A stretch of 64,000 bases of DNA from a virus. Each line of letters begins with the position of its first letter. Position 1 is the stretch's first letter. Both the position numbers and the translations under genes were made by a program. Location: the IMG/VR virus record IMGVR_UViG_3300046665_000384, positions 1 through 64,000 of that record, one strand, 5' to 3'. Below, in pieces: positions 56,254 through 64,000 of this stretch. The notes beneath the pieces are model-generated. The model saw only the letters and a list, made by a program, of their open reading frames with translations. It was not told where the DNA came from and did not search any database.

Positions 56254-56504
56254 GCGCCGTCTCCGGTCAGGTCCATCCCCGGCGGATACTTGCGGGCGAG
56301 CCAGATTTGCCCTTTGCTGGTCAGCTCCACGGACACGCGCATCTCTTCCGACCCCATGACGCGGAAATAGCCACGGTTCACATAGTCCTGATACGGGCGG
56401 CCGAACTGTTGAAGGATGCCGTCGACCCGCATGCGCAGCACCAGCTGCTGCTCGTTGTGGTTGAGCGTTGCGGCAAAGTGCGCGATGGTGCAGCCGGGCT
56501 TCAT
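56250..56504 (-). CDS. Hypothetical protein, winged-helix-like (84 aa)
   Basis: Residues 10-75: HFAATLNHNEQQLVLRMRVD, GILQQFGRPYQDYVNRGYFR, SVELTSKGQIWLARKY resemble a small winged helix. Unknown role in the leftward early operon. Confidence 0.55.
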   Translation of the reverse strand: MKPGCTIAHFAATLNHNEQQLVLRMRVDGILQQFGRPYQDYVNRGYFRVMGSEEMRVSVELTSKGQIWLARKYPPGMDLTGDGA

Positions 56505-57091
56505 GCGGCCTTCCTGTACACATCGGTATCAGCTTGCTGGCGGCGCTGAACTTCCACCACGGCCCAGATGATTTCCGCCTGCGTTGCAACTGCTATCTGT
56601 GCCTCGTGGATGTCGAGCCCGAGGTCGATTGCCTCCACGTCTCCCTTGTTATGCTCGACATCGAGCGACCACTTACCCGTCTCTTCCGCGCGCAGGTAGA
56701 CAGCAAAGGCGGCGTCAAGCGCATGTTGCAGGGCCTGCGCGTGCTCCTCGCCGAGGCCGCGCTCGGTCAGCACGAGCGACATATTCAGGGCCTGCACGAC
56801 ATCGCCGTAGTCGTTGATACTCGCGTTCCCGTCGCACAAGTTCTTGAAACCGATACGGCAGGCAATAGCAATCCCCTTGAGTTGCGTGTCGCTCATCGGC
56901 TCGGCCAGCCCAGCGCGACGCTTGGCCTGCTTGTTCGCCGCACTGATGATCTGGGCCTTGAGACTGTTTTTAATCCGGAGACCAGGCGCATCGAGATTGC
57001 GCTCCATCCGCGCGACCTTTTCGTCGAAGGTCTTGGGCGCTTTATATTTTTTATCGCGCTTGGCCGGGCTGGCGTGCTTACTGCGGCCCAT
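56501..57091 (-). CDS. Hypothetical early protein (196 aa)
   Basis: ATG 57091 with GGGAG six bases upstream. Basic N-terminus (SKHASPAKRDKKYKAPKTFD), then helices (LRIKNSLKAQIISAANKQAK, YGDVVQALNMSLVLTERGLG). In the cII position of a lambdoid order, but lacks a clear HTH. Unknown. Confidence 0.6.
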   Translation of the reverse strand: MGRSKHASPAKRDKKYKAPKTFDEKVARMERNLDAPGLRIKNSLKAQIISAANKQAKRRAGLAEPMSDTQLKGIAIACRIGFKNLCDGNASINDYGDVVQALNMSLVLTERGLGEEHAQALQHALDAAFAVYLRAEETGKWSLDVEHNKGDVEAIDLGLDIHEAQIAVATQAEIIWAVVEVQRRQQADTDVYRKAA

Positions 57092-57308
57092 GCGCGGCTC
57101 CCTGCGCAAGCGTGGCACTGTGCTTGTCCATCAACCCCCGGATTCCGTCGACGAGCTGCGCCGAGGGGCGCGCCTTCTTCGGTTTGCTGCTCATGTGGTA
57201 GGCGATGTTCGGCTGCGAACATCCGCATTCTGCGGCGATGTCTGTCTGCCGCAGACCAGCCCGCCGCGTCAGCGCTTCGAGCGCTGCCTTTACATCCATG
57301 TCACTCAT
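57078..57308 (-). CDS. Cro-like repressor
   Basis: 76 aa from ATG 57308, AGGGA six bases upstream. A Cro/CI-type HTH: VKAALEALTRRAGLRQTDIA, AECGCSQPNIAYHMSSKPKK. Transcribed opposite to the S24 repressor, first gene of the leftward replication operon. As in lambda, it would lower CI synthesis to favour lytic growth. Overlaps the next gene by 14 bases. Confidence 0.75.
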   Translation of the reverse strand: MSDMDVKAALEALTRRAGLRQTDIAAECGCSQPNIAYHMSSKPKKARPSAQLVDGIRGLMDKHSATLAQGAAHGPQ

Positions 57309-57355
57309 GTCGATCCCTATAGAATTTATGTTGCCGGTGCGAAAACCCGCGTCCG

Positions 57356-57385
57356 ATTATAAACATCTCGATAGGCGACGGGCAA
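57356..57385 (-). promoter_or_regulatory. Leftward lytic promoter (PR-like)
   Basis: On the leftward strand TTGCCC, 18-base spacer, TATAAT; A-run just upstream. CTATAGGG near the cro start and ATAGG in the spacer are candidate repressor sites. Confidence 0.6.
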
Positions 57386-57476
57386 TACAGAATATTTTTT
57401 TTTATTACATTAAGGAAAATTAATAGACTCTCCTTTATTTCCAGTAACAGATCGTGTATAAATAGCGACATATCAG

Positions 57477-57500
57477 GTTCTTTATACAAGGTTAAAGAAC
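57477..57500. promoter_or_regulatory. 8-bp dyad in the CI promoter region
   Basis: GTTCTTTA-N8-TAAAGAAC, perfect arms. Candidate operator for autoregulation of CI. Confidence 0.45.
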
Positions 57501-57550
57501 AACTAAACGTAGTTATGAGTTGCCAAAGCGCAACAAATCAAGGGGATCTA

Positions 57551-58207
57551 ATGAATCGAGTAGGTGAGCGCGTTCTTACAGTACGTAAGGAACGGGGGAT
57601 GAACCAAACAGAGTTGGCAACCCTCGCCGGCCTCACGCAGCCGACAATCTCGGCGCTGGAGCGCGGCGGCTCGACGACCAGCGGCAAGCTGGCATCGATA
57701 GCGGATGCCCTGAAGGTCAGTGCACTTTGGCTGGAGACGGGCATGGGCGAGCGCGACCTGCCGACCGTGGCGGACCCGAACGATGCGCAGGTGCATCTGG
57801 TCCCGCTGCTGGACTGTCGCGGCAGCTGCGGCAATGGCCGTGAATACTATGGCGACCCGGAGAATGCTCCCATTGCAGTGCCTGACCGCGTGCTCAAGCG
57901 CTACCACGTCCGACCGGAAAACTTGGTTGGCCTCTACGCTGACGGCGATTCGATGAACAGCTTCATCGTGCACGGCGATATGCTGTTCTTCGACACCACC
58001 GCGTCTGACCTGAAGGACGGCGGGATTTACCTGCTGGACACTCCGGACGGCCTGCGCGTGAAACGCGTGCACCGCCGCGCGGATGGCCGCGTCAGCCTGC
58101 GCAGCGACAACCCGGACAAGACCCGCTACCCGGACGAGGAGTACAGCGCCGAGGCCGCCGCTTTGCTCACGATCCGGGGCCGCTTCGTATTCCGCATGGG
58201 CGGATAA
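57551..58207 (+). CDS. CI-type repressor (XRE HTH + S24 peptidase)
   Basis: 218 aa from ATG 57551 (AAGGGGATCTA). HTH in residues 1-70 (TELATLAGLTQPTISALERG). S24/LexA-type C-terminus: Ser134 in DGDSMNS and Lys171 in RVKRV are the catalytic pair; Cys93-Gly94 is a candidate self-cleavage site, so RecA-stimulated induction is plausible. It maintains lysogeny by binding the operators around 57313-57500. The terminator at 58232 follows it. Confidence 0.88.
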   Translation: MNRVGERVLTVRKERGMNQTELATLAGLTQPTISALERGGSTTSGKLASIADALKVSALWLETGMGERDLPTVADPNDAQVHLVPLLDCRGSCGNGREYYGDPENAPIAVPDRVLKRYHVRPENLVGLYADGDSMNSFIVHGDMLFFDTTASDLKDGGIYLLDTPDGLRVKRVHRRADGRVSLRSDNPDKTRYPDEEYSAEAAALLTIRGRFVFRMGG

Positions 58208-58231
58208 AACTTAGTTTTCCCATCCCCTCTA

Positions 58232-58255
58232 AACCTGCTTCGGCAGGTTTTTTTT
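58232..58255 (+). terminator. Intrinsic terminator after CI
   Basis: AACCTGC-TTCG-GCAGGTT then T-run. Confidence 0.85.
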
Positions 58256-58381
58256 CGTCTATACGGGGCGAATTCTCACCAATTCTAACGAACAGACACA
58301 AATTTCACACGAAAGCAATAGCAAAATCGCAATGTGGTGTTTTTGCCGTATGCGCAATTATAGGCGCCGGTTGTCTTTTCA

Positions 58382-58432
58382 CAAAAAAATATAGAAGTAC
58401 CTATTGCACATCAATATTTCCATCTCTATACT
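58382..58432 (+). promoter_or_regulatory. Rightward promoter of recombination operon
   Basis: A-tract, ATAGAAGTACCTAT, TTGCAC (58404-58409), spacer 17, TATACT (58427-58432). The dyad overlaps the -35, so CI or Cro could block it. 58256-58381 shows no gene. Confidence 0.7.
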
Positions 58433-58569
58433 TTAACGCGTTGCAGTCGATAAATTTCATCGGCCAACCGCGAACCTGAACGCGCACAGGTCGACTTGGA
58501 TGTCCGTCAAATTCCACCAGTAACGCCGGGGCTGGCTCTTGAGCCCGGCATGTCCTGACGAGGGATCAC

Positions 58570-58713
58570 ATGCTTTCCTTTCAAGTCACCGTGCGCACCG
58601 GCAACGGCGAACCGTACCGGTTCTCGGCCATCGGCGCTACTGCTGGCGCGGTCTATGAAGCCGCCGCCGCCCGCTTCGGCTGGCTGTGCGCCGTTCTGGT
58701 TCGCCCAGCCTGA
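58570..58713 (+). CDS. Mini-protein (47 aa)
   Basis: ATG 58570 after GAGGGATCAC. Begins MLSFQVTVRTGNGEPYRFSA and ends in a helical AAAARFGWLCAVLV. Followed closely by another small gene. Unknown; presumably early. Confidence 0.55.
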   Translation: MLSFQVTVRTGNGEPYRFSAIGATAGAVYEAAAARFGWLCAVLVRPA

Positions 58714-58716
58714 CCT

Positions 58717-58872
58717 ATGAGCACGACCGTACAGGCCCGCAGCCTCTTCCCGACTGACCGCCGCACGGCAGCAAAGTGGGTTTTGGCCCGTCGCTACCTC
58801 GCGCGCCGCAATCTCGCCCCGTACAAGGGGATGCCGATGGCGGCTCGCATCGTTCAACCGCGCGCCCAATAA
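58717..58872 (+). CDS. Basic mini-protein (51 aa)
   Basis: ATG 58717, three bases after the upstream stop. Highly basic (RRTAAKWVLARRYLARRNLA). May bind nucleic acid. Unknown. Confidence 0.5.
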   Translation: MSTTVQARSLFPTDRRTAAKWVLARRYLARRNLAPYKGMPMAARIVQPRAQ

Positions 58873-58894
58873 GCGCGCTCAACTGGAGAAGTCC

Positions 58895-60205
58895 ATGGGT
58901 GACAATTCGCCAGCCGCATTGGCTCAACTCGCCGCCACGCAAGATGCTGCGCTGGTAACGATGGGGTTCGGCAACCTCAAGTCGTTTGAATTCACGTATC
59001 GCACCGCGACGATGTTCTCGCAGTCCACGATGGTCCCGGTGGACTATCAGGCGCAGACCCTGAAGGGCTACGGCCAGAACGCGAACTGGGTCCAGAACCC
59101 GGCCGCCATCTCGAACTGCATGATCGCGCTGGACATGGCGCACCGCATGAACATGCACCCGCTGCTGGTCATGCAAAACCTGCACGTCATCGAGGGCCGG
59201 CCGAGCTGGTCGAGCCCGTTCATCATCGCCGTCATCAACAGCTGCGGAGAATTCTCCAAGCTGCGCTTCGATCTGCAATGGTTCGACGGCGAGGTCGATG
59301 TCGAATACACCGTCTACGAATGGCAGCGCCCGGTCGGCGGCGACCGCGAGCGCACCGCAGTCAAGAAAACGGCGCGCATCCGCAACGCGAAGTGCATTGC
59401 GTGGGCCATTGAAAAAGAAACCGGCGAGCGGGTCGAGTCCGCACCGATCACGCTCGAAATGGCCGTGAAAGAAGGCTGGTACACGAAGAACGGCAGCAAG
59501 TGGCCGACCATGCCCGAGACGATGCTGCGCTACCGCTCGGCCGCGAACTTTGGCAAGGTCTACGTCCCTGAGCTGTTGATGGGCCTCCCCTCGGTCGAGG
59601 AGACGAAGGATGTGATCGACGTGGAGCGCCAGCCGGACGGCACCTACGCGGTGCCGCCGGCAGCGTCAGCCCCGGCCCCGGAGGCCGAGCCGGTGATGCC
59701 GCGCCCGCCGCGCGCTCGTGCTGCTGCGCCAGCTGCGGAGCCGGCCGCGCCGGCAGCTGCTGCGCCGGAACCTGCCCCCGCCGCTGCTGCCGCGCCGGAA
59801 GCGGCAGCGCCCACGCCGGCCGTCATTGAGGTGGCCACGGCCGAGGCCGTAACTGGCGAAGACCCGCCCTCCGATCTGTTCGCCGGCATGGACGGCAGCG
59901 CCGAACCGGCGCAGGCCGAGCAGCCCGCAGCGGAAGCCCCGGCCCCGGAAAAGGTCACGACGCCAGCCGTGACGCCTGAACCAGCCGTCACCGAGGCCGC
60001 CGTCGACAAGAAGAAGTCCAAGCGTAATCCGCTGTCGACGGCAAAGATCAAGTTCGTCAACGACCAGCTGGCCAAGGGGGAAAACGGCCTGACGCTGGCC
60101 CGGTTCGAGGCCGCCTACGGCATCAAGCCCGAGGGGCTGAGCGATGTCCAGTTCAAGAACGTTCTGGCGTGGCTGAAAGACCCGTCCATCGAAGCGGAGA
60201 AGTGA
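58895..60205 (+). CDS. recT: RecT-family single-strand annealing protein
   Basis: 436 aa, ATG 58895 with CTGGAGAAGTCC. The N-terminal about 230 residues match RecT: QNPAAISNCMIALDMAHRMN, VMQNLHVIEGRPSWSSPFII, AVKEGWYTKNGSKWPTMPET, LRYRSAANFGKVYVPELLMG. Then a long Ala/Pro/Glu-rich linker (about 250-370) and a C-terminal module with RNPLSTAKIKFVNDQLAKG. RecT anneals single strands made by the adjacent exonuclease. The linker and tail are unusual extensions. TGATG overlap to the nuclease. Confidence 0.88.
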   Translation: MGDNSPAALAQLAATQDAALVTMGFGNLKSFEFTYRTATMFSQSTMVPVDYQAQTLKGYGQNANWVQNPAAISNCMIALDMAHRMNMHPLLVMQNLHVIEGRPSWSSPFIIAVINSCGEFSKLRFDLQWFDGEVDVEYTVYEWQRPVGGDRERTAVKKTARIRNAKCIAWAIEKETGERVESAPITLEMAVKEGWYTKNGSKWPTMPETMLRYRSAANFGKVYVPELLMGLPSVEETKDVIDVERQPDGTYAVPPAASAPAPEAEPVMPRPPRARAAAPAAEPAAPAAAAPEPAPAAAAAPEAAAPTPAVIEVATAEAVTGEDPPSDLFAGMDGSAEPAQAEQPAAEAPAPEKVTTPAVTPEPAVTEAAVDKKKSKRNPLSTAKIKFVNDQLAKGENGLTLARFEAAYGIKPEGLSDVQFKNVLAWLKDPSIEAEK

Positions 60206-60783
60206 TGCTTACGTTTGACGAAGCCAAGCACGAGTACCGCTACGACGGCGTAGTGATTCCGGGTGTGACGACGATCCTCAAGCCGCTGATCGACTACTCG
60301 CACGTCCCGGCCGACCGGCTCGCCGCCGCATCCCGGCTGGGCACGATGGTCCACAAGACCACGGAGCTATACGACGAGGGCGTGCTCGACGAGGACGATC
60401 TGGACCCGATCCTCGTGCCATATCTGGAAGGCTGGAAGCGGTTCCGCCGCGAGGTGGAATTCGTGCCCGACACCATCGAGCAGCGCCTGTACCACCCGGA
60501 ACTCCGGTACTGCGGCACCTCCGACCGGACGGGTCGCGTGCGGGGCTACAAGTCCGTCGTGGACATCAAAAAAATGATGACGCTCGGCCCGGTCATCGGC
60601 GTTCAGACCGCCGCATACATGGAAGCGCACAACCGGCACGGCGCGGGCATCGAGAAGCGGTACGCACTGGGCCTGCGCCCGGACGGCACGTACAGGCTTC
60701 AGGAATTCACCGACCCGACCGACTTTCCCTGCTTCGTGTCGCTTCTGACAACGTACAACTGGAGATTGAAACATGGCACGTAA
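60205..60783 (+). CDS. PD-(D/E)XK exonuclease, RecT partner
   Basis: 192 aa from ATG 60205, overlapping the RecT stop by one base. Active-site pattern: E78-like glutamates upstream, CGTSDRTGR (D position), SVVDIKKMM (DxK) and VQTAAYMEAH (Q/Y helix), as in RecB/YqaJ-type nucleases. It would resect 5' ends for RecT. No separate helicase or ATPase subunit. It overlaps the next gene by 11 bases. Confidence 0.8.
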   Translation: MLTFDEAKHEYRYDGVVIPGVTTILKPLIDYSHVPADRLAAASRLGTMVHKTTELYDEGVLDEDDLDPILVPYLEGWKRFRREVEFVPDTIEQRLYHPELRYCGTSDRTGRVRGYKSVVDIKKMMTLGPVIGVQTAAYMEAHNRHGAGIEKRYALGLRPDGTYRLQEFTDPTDFPCFVSLLTTYNWRLKHGT

Positions 60784-61600
60784 AAAGCCTGCCGAGCAGG
60801 CGCAAGATGCCGGCGCGGTCGCGACCCTGCCAGCGAATGCCCCCAAGGGGGCGGACCTGAACGCCGAGGTAGACGAAGCGCTCGATGCACTGGTCGTCGA
60901 GAACATCGACTGTCCGATGATGTACGAACTGGCGGCCGCCGAACTCATCGACCTGCGCGAGATGTATAAACGATTGGAGGAAAAGCGCTTTGCGATCACC
61001 CGCCCGATGGACGCGGCCAAGCAGCTCGTTCTGGACCTGTTCAAGCCCGCGCTGGCTCGCATTGACGCGAGGGTGCAGACCCTGAAGGCCGGCATGCTGG
61101 GCTACGAACAGTCGGAAAAGCGCAAGGCCGCCGCCAAGCAGGCCCTGCTCGACAAGATCGCGCTCGACCAGCGCGCGGCACTCGCCGCCGAGCAGGCGAA
61201 GCAAGCCGAGGAGGCTCGTTTGCAGAGCGAGCGCGCCGCGCAGCTCATGTCGGCCGGCGGTGACAGCACCGCCATCGCCGAGGCGCTTGACCAAGCCGAA
61301 CAGGCTCAGGAAATGGCGTCCGCGCTCCAGCAGACCACGATGGTTGTCAGCGCCGCCACGGCAGCGACCAACGTGCCAACGGTCGCGGGCGTCGTCTCCG
61401 CCGACGTGTGGAAGGCTCGCGTCACCGACATGGCCGCCCTCCTCCGCTTCATCGCCGACCACCCGGAACACCACGAGTGGATCGACCTCAAGATGTCCGG
61501 CCTGCACGAGCTGGCCAAGTCCCAGCGCACGGCCATGCGCATTCCGGGCGTCGAACCGTACGAAGAACAAACCATCGCCGCGCGCCGCCGGGCCGCATAA
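60773..61600 (+). CDS. Coiled-coil protein of recombination operon
   Basis: 275 aa. Residues 55-145 form a long coiled coil ([40 protein letters not shown]); a second helical half ends [20 protein letters not shown]. Unknown function; association with RecT operons suggests a recombination or nuclease-inhibitor role. Ends with basic RRRAA. Confidence 0.65.
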   Translation: MARKKPAEQAQDAGAVATLPANAPKGADLNAEVDEALDALVVENIDCPMMYELAAAELIDLREMYKRLEEKRFAITRPMDAAKQLVLDLFKPALARIDARVQTLKAGMLGYEQSEKRKAAAKQALLDKIALDQRAALAAEQAKQAEEARLQSERAAQLMSAGGDSTAIAEALDQAEQAQEMASALQQTTMVVSAATAATNVPTVAGVVSADVWKARVTDMAALLRFIADHPEHHEWIDLKMSGLHELAKSQRTAMRIPGVEPYEEQTIAARRRAA

Positions 61601-61647
61601 CCACCCGCGCCGCGAAGGCGGCCACTACTTATAAGAGAGCCAACCCC

Positions 61648-62910
61648 ATGTGGATTAATAACGCGCAGGTCTACCGCCTGCCCAAACGCTACGCCCTGAC
61701 CTCTGCCCAGCTGATCGAAGCGCTCACGCCCCAGACGTTTGCCCCCTGCTCCAGCAACGAAGCCGAGCGCGCCGGCTGGGTACCGCCCCGTCCGGGCGGC
61801 GAACTGGTGCACGTCGTCCACGGCCAGATGATCCTCAAGCTGTGCGTGCAGAAAAAAGTCCTGCCGGGCGCGGTCGTGAACAAGGAGCTGAGGGCACGGT
61901 GCGCTCAGCTGGAAGAACAGCAGGGTTTCCCGCCCGGCAAAAAGGCGACCAAGGAACTGAAGGAGCGCGTCACCGACGAGCTGCTGGCGAAGGCGTTCGC
62001 GAAGGACGATTTCACGATGGTGTGGATTGACTGCACCAACGGCTGGCTGGTGATTGACGCGGCCAGCGCCACCAAGGCCGACGCGGTGATCAAGCTGCTG
62101 CTCAAGGCGGTCGACCGGATGCCGCTCGAATCGCTGCGCGTGCAAAAGTCGCCGGTCGCGGTGATGACGGGCTGGCTGGAGTCCGACGAGGCCCCGCATG
62201 GCTTTACCGTGGATCAGGATGTGACGTTGCGCGCAAGCGGGACGAGCGACGCCACGGTGACGTACAAGCGCCACAGCTTGGACCCCGAAGACATGCGCCG
62301 CCACATCGCCAACGGCAAGCAGTGCGTACGCCTCGCCCTGACGTGGAACAGCCGCGTGTCGTTCGTGCTCGACGAATCGCTGGCCGTCAAGCGCATCCAG
62401 CCGCTGGACGTGATCAAGGAAAACACGGCCGTCACCTACAGCGACGACGAGCGTTACGACAACGACATCATGCTCATGACCGGCGAGATGGCCAAGCTGC
62501 TCGATGGCCTCGTGGAAGCGCTGGGCGGGTTCGCCGTCGACGGCGTGGATGTCGGCCAGCAGTCCGCGCTGCCCTCCTCCGCGCACGAGGCCGCGCGCCA
62601 GCTGCACCAGACCGTTGCGCAGGCCGGCGCTACCGCCACCCTGACCTTCGGAAATCGTTCCGTGACGTTTGGCGCGCAGGACGGTGAGAACGAGCAGGAC
62701 GATGACGCCCTGTATGAGCAGGCTGTCGCCGTGGTGCGCGCCAACCAACGCGCATCCATCTCGCTCGTACAGCGCCACCTGCGCATCGGCTACAACCGCG
62801 CCGCGCGCCTGCTGGAAGAGATGGAGCGCAAGGGCGTCGTGAGCCCGATGGAGAGCAACGGCAACCGCACCCTGCTCCAGACCACCAATGACCAATCGGA
62901 GGCCGCATAA
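61648..62910 (+). CDS. rdgC: RdgC-FtsK gamma-domain fusion
   Basis: 420 aa. Residues 1 to about 292 match Rdg[59 protein letters not shown]. RdgC is a ring-shaped DNA-binding protein that can limit RecA. Residues about 351-412 match the FtsK gamma winged helix: [55 protein letters not shown]. FtsK gamma reads KOPS to steer DNA pumping and activates XerD. A roughly 60-residue linker joins them. I know RdgC and FtsK gamma as separate proteins, so the fusion is unusual. The stop overlaps the ParB-like start by one base. Confidence 0.85.
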   Translation: MWINNAQVYRLPKRYALTSAQLIEALTPQTFAPCSSNEAERAGWVPPRPGGELVHVVHGQMILKLCVQKKVLPGAVVNKELRARCAQLEEQQGFPPGKKATKELKERVTDELLAKAFAKDDFTMVWIDCTNGWLVIDAASATKADAVIKLLLKAVDRMPLESLRVQKSPVAVMTGWLESDEAPHGFTVDQDVTLRASGTSDATVTYKRHSLDPEDMRRHIANGKQCVRLALTWNSRVSFVLDESLAVKRIQPLDVIKENTAVTYSDDERYDNDIMLMTGEMAKLLDGLVEALGGFAVDGVDVGQQSALPSSAHEAARQLHQTVAQAGATATLTFGNRSVTFGAQDGENEQDDDALYEQAVAVVRANQRASISLVQRHLRIGYNRAARLLEEMERKGVVSPMESNGNRTLLQTTNDQSEAA

Positions 62911-63878
62911 TGACCCCGCCGAAATATGCCTCCCTGAAGGTAGCTGCCGAGAGCAAGATCGAGGGCGTGAAGAAGGAGACCATTTTTCAGGTCGACCCGT
63001 TTATCGTCGAAGTTGAGCCGGGCTTCAATCGCCCCCTCAGCCGTGACCACATCGAATCGATCAAGATGTCGTTGCGTAGCGGCGCGGAACTGGACCCGAT
63101 CTGGGTCCGCGTTCACCGGACCGCCGATACCAGCCGCATCGTCATGGTGGACGGTGAACATCGGCTCTGGGCAGTCCGCGAACTGGTCGAAGATTTCCGT
63201 GCCGGACGGGAAGGCGGGCGCGAAATCCCGCTCATGTCGGCCAAAGAGTTCAAGGGCAGCGACGCCGACCGGATCGCGCACCTGCTGACCAGCGCGCAGG
63301 GCCTGTCCATCGCCCCGCTCGACCTCGGCATCCAGTACAAGCGTCTGCTGAGCCTGCACTGGACTCGCCAGCAGATTGCGGAACGCGTGGGCAAGTCGAT
63401 CACGCACGTCGACGAGTGCATCATGCTGGCTGAGGCGAATACTGACGTGCAGCAGGCTGTGCGTAAGGACGAGGTGTCCGCGTCCCTTGCTGCGGAGATT
63501 CTTCGCGAGCATGGGGACGATGCCGGCAAGGTGATCCAGCAGGAACTGGTGAAGGCCAAGAGCAGTGGCAAGAGCAAGGTTACGCGCGCTGGCATGAAGG
63601 GCCGTGCCATGCCCCGCAAATTAACCGAACGCGTCACGGAATCTTTTGGCGTGTTCGCGGAGCGGATCACCCTGCCGCCATCGCTGCCCGATCTGTCGAA
63701 TCTGCCACCGGAGACCGAGGTAGAGGTGCAGGTCAAAATCCCGGCATCCATGCTGGCGGAGCTGAAGGCGGCGCATGAGGAATTGCTCAAGCACCGTGCG
63801 AAGGCCGCCGCACAGCAGGAACGGAATGAGCCCGCCCCTGAAGCTGGCAATGCCGACGATAACAAGGCCGGCGAGTAA
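62910..63878 (+). CDS. ParB-like nuclease/partition-type protein
   Basis: 322 aa. ParB N-terminal motifs: FNRPLSRDHIESIKMSLRSG, DPIWVRVHRTADTSRIVMVD, GEHRLWAVRELVEDF. HTH: HWTRQQIAERVGKSITHVDE. C-terminus helical, acidic. Such proteins may bind CTP, DNA or act as a ParB/Srx-type nuclease. No ParA is adjacent, so partition is not shown. Last complete gene of the window. Confidence 0.75.
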   Translation: MTPPKYASLKVAAESKIEGVKKETIFQVDPFIVEVEPGFNRPLSRDHIESIKMSLRSGAELDPIWVRVHRTADTSRIVMVDGEHRLWAVRELVEDFRAGREGGREIPLMSAKEFKGSDADRIAHLLTSAQGLSIAPLDLGIQYKRLLSLHWTRQQIAERVGKSITHVDECIMLAEANTDVQQAVRKDEVSASLAAEILREHGDDAGKVIQQELVKAKSSGKSKVTRAGMKGRAMPRKLTERVTESFGVFAERITLPPSLPDLSNLPPETEVEVQVKIPASMLAELKAAHEELLKHRAKAAAQQERNEPAPEAGNADDNKAGE

Positions 63879-63896
63879 CGGCCCTTGGGGACGCTC

Positions 63897-64000
63897 ATGC
63901 AACTGTCCTTCTTTGACGAGCCCGACCAACCGCCCGTGCCGCCGGCTACGGGGACCGCCCCAACGATTGTAGCCACGCCTTATGGTCGCTGTTCGGCATG
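63897..64000 (+). CDS. Cut-off gene starting MQLSFFDEP
   Basis: ATG 63897; at least 34 residues before the edge. The start MQLSFF fits the QLSFF/QxxLF clamp-binding motif, then a Pro-rich stretch. Probably a DNA-metabolism protein. The product cannot be named. Confidence 0.5.
   Translation, partial: MQLSFFDEPDQPPVPPATGTAPTIVATPYGRCSA

Noticed and set aside
58507-58869. Leftward 120-aa frame over the two mini-genes
   Set aside because: Shadow of the rightward mini-genes that follow the promoter at 58404.
1-64000. CRISPR array, insertion sequence or integrase
   Set aside because: No spaced direct-repeat array, no transposase and no tyrosine or large serine integrase was seen; the only recombinase is resolvase-sized.

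Overview
The window is part of a tailed-phage or prophage genome. Genes are dense, mostly coupled by 1-4 base stop/start overlaps, with alternating leftward and rightward blocks. GC is high and promoters look like sigma70, which suggests a proteobacterial host; I favour a betaproteobacterium such as Burkholderiales, but that is inference. Contractile-tail baseplate genes (gp25-like, gpJ-like) point to a myovirus. An S24 CI-type repressor opposite a small Cro-like gene points to a temperate phage. Portal, capsid, sheath, tape measure, recognisable lysis genes and an integrase are not seen, so the genome must extend beyond both ends.

Layout. 1-8332 (leftward): a cut-off gene, a 221-aa protein, an HExxH metallopeptidase, a polyvalent protein (FN3, inorganic-pyrophosphatase-like, DarA_N-like) and a large SGNH-hydrolase tail protein. 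8379-12785 (rightward): an Rmf-like mini-protein, then an early-type island with its own promoters and a papain-like peptidase. 12835-27152 (leftward): late tail, baseplate and fibre genes, including four proteins that share one N-terminal attachment domain. 27318-45306 (rightward): more than 35 small early or accessory genes, including a TGT/DpdA-like enzyme, DUF3850, DUF6283, DUF2786, a ligase-Ia-like protein, a serine recombinase and a degenerate recombinase-like protein. Inside it lie a leftward trio (38498-39399) and a candidate structured RNA (40283-40634). 45444-57308 (leftward): from Cro through small nin-type genes, lambda O-like and P-like replication proteins with an iteron origin inside O, DUF1064 and DUF1367 proteins and regulators, to the terminase subunits. 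57551-64000 (rightward): CI, then a recombination operon of RecT, PD-(D/E)XK exonuclease, a coiled-coil protein, an RdgC-FtsK-gamma fusion and a ParB-like protein.

Regulation. Three promoter classes can be read. (1) Sigma70 promoters whose spacer holds a near-palindrome with core GTGAGCGCATAC occur at least six times, always before rightward early-type genes. (2) A motif TATAGGAAAA lies shortly upstream of the gp25-like gene, three fibre genes, the terminase genes and the leftward trio; it is a candidate late promoter. (3) Three promoters around CI/Cro and at the start of two rightward operons share an A-tract and a TATTGC -35 region with ATAG/CTAT dyads. Small early genes are also separated by recurrent TTCG-loop and CACGA-loop hairpins and a near-duplicated leader.

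How it fits together. CI and Cro control the leftward replication-to-packaging operon and probably the rightward recombination operon. O and P would load the host helicase at the iteron origin. RecT with its exonuclease, RdgC-FtsK-gamma and ParB-like protein would process replicating DNA. Late promoters would then switch on terminase and the baseplate and fibre genes. The polyvalent protein and metallopeptidase look like proteins delivered with the DNA to counter host defences.
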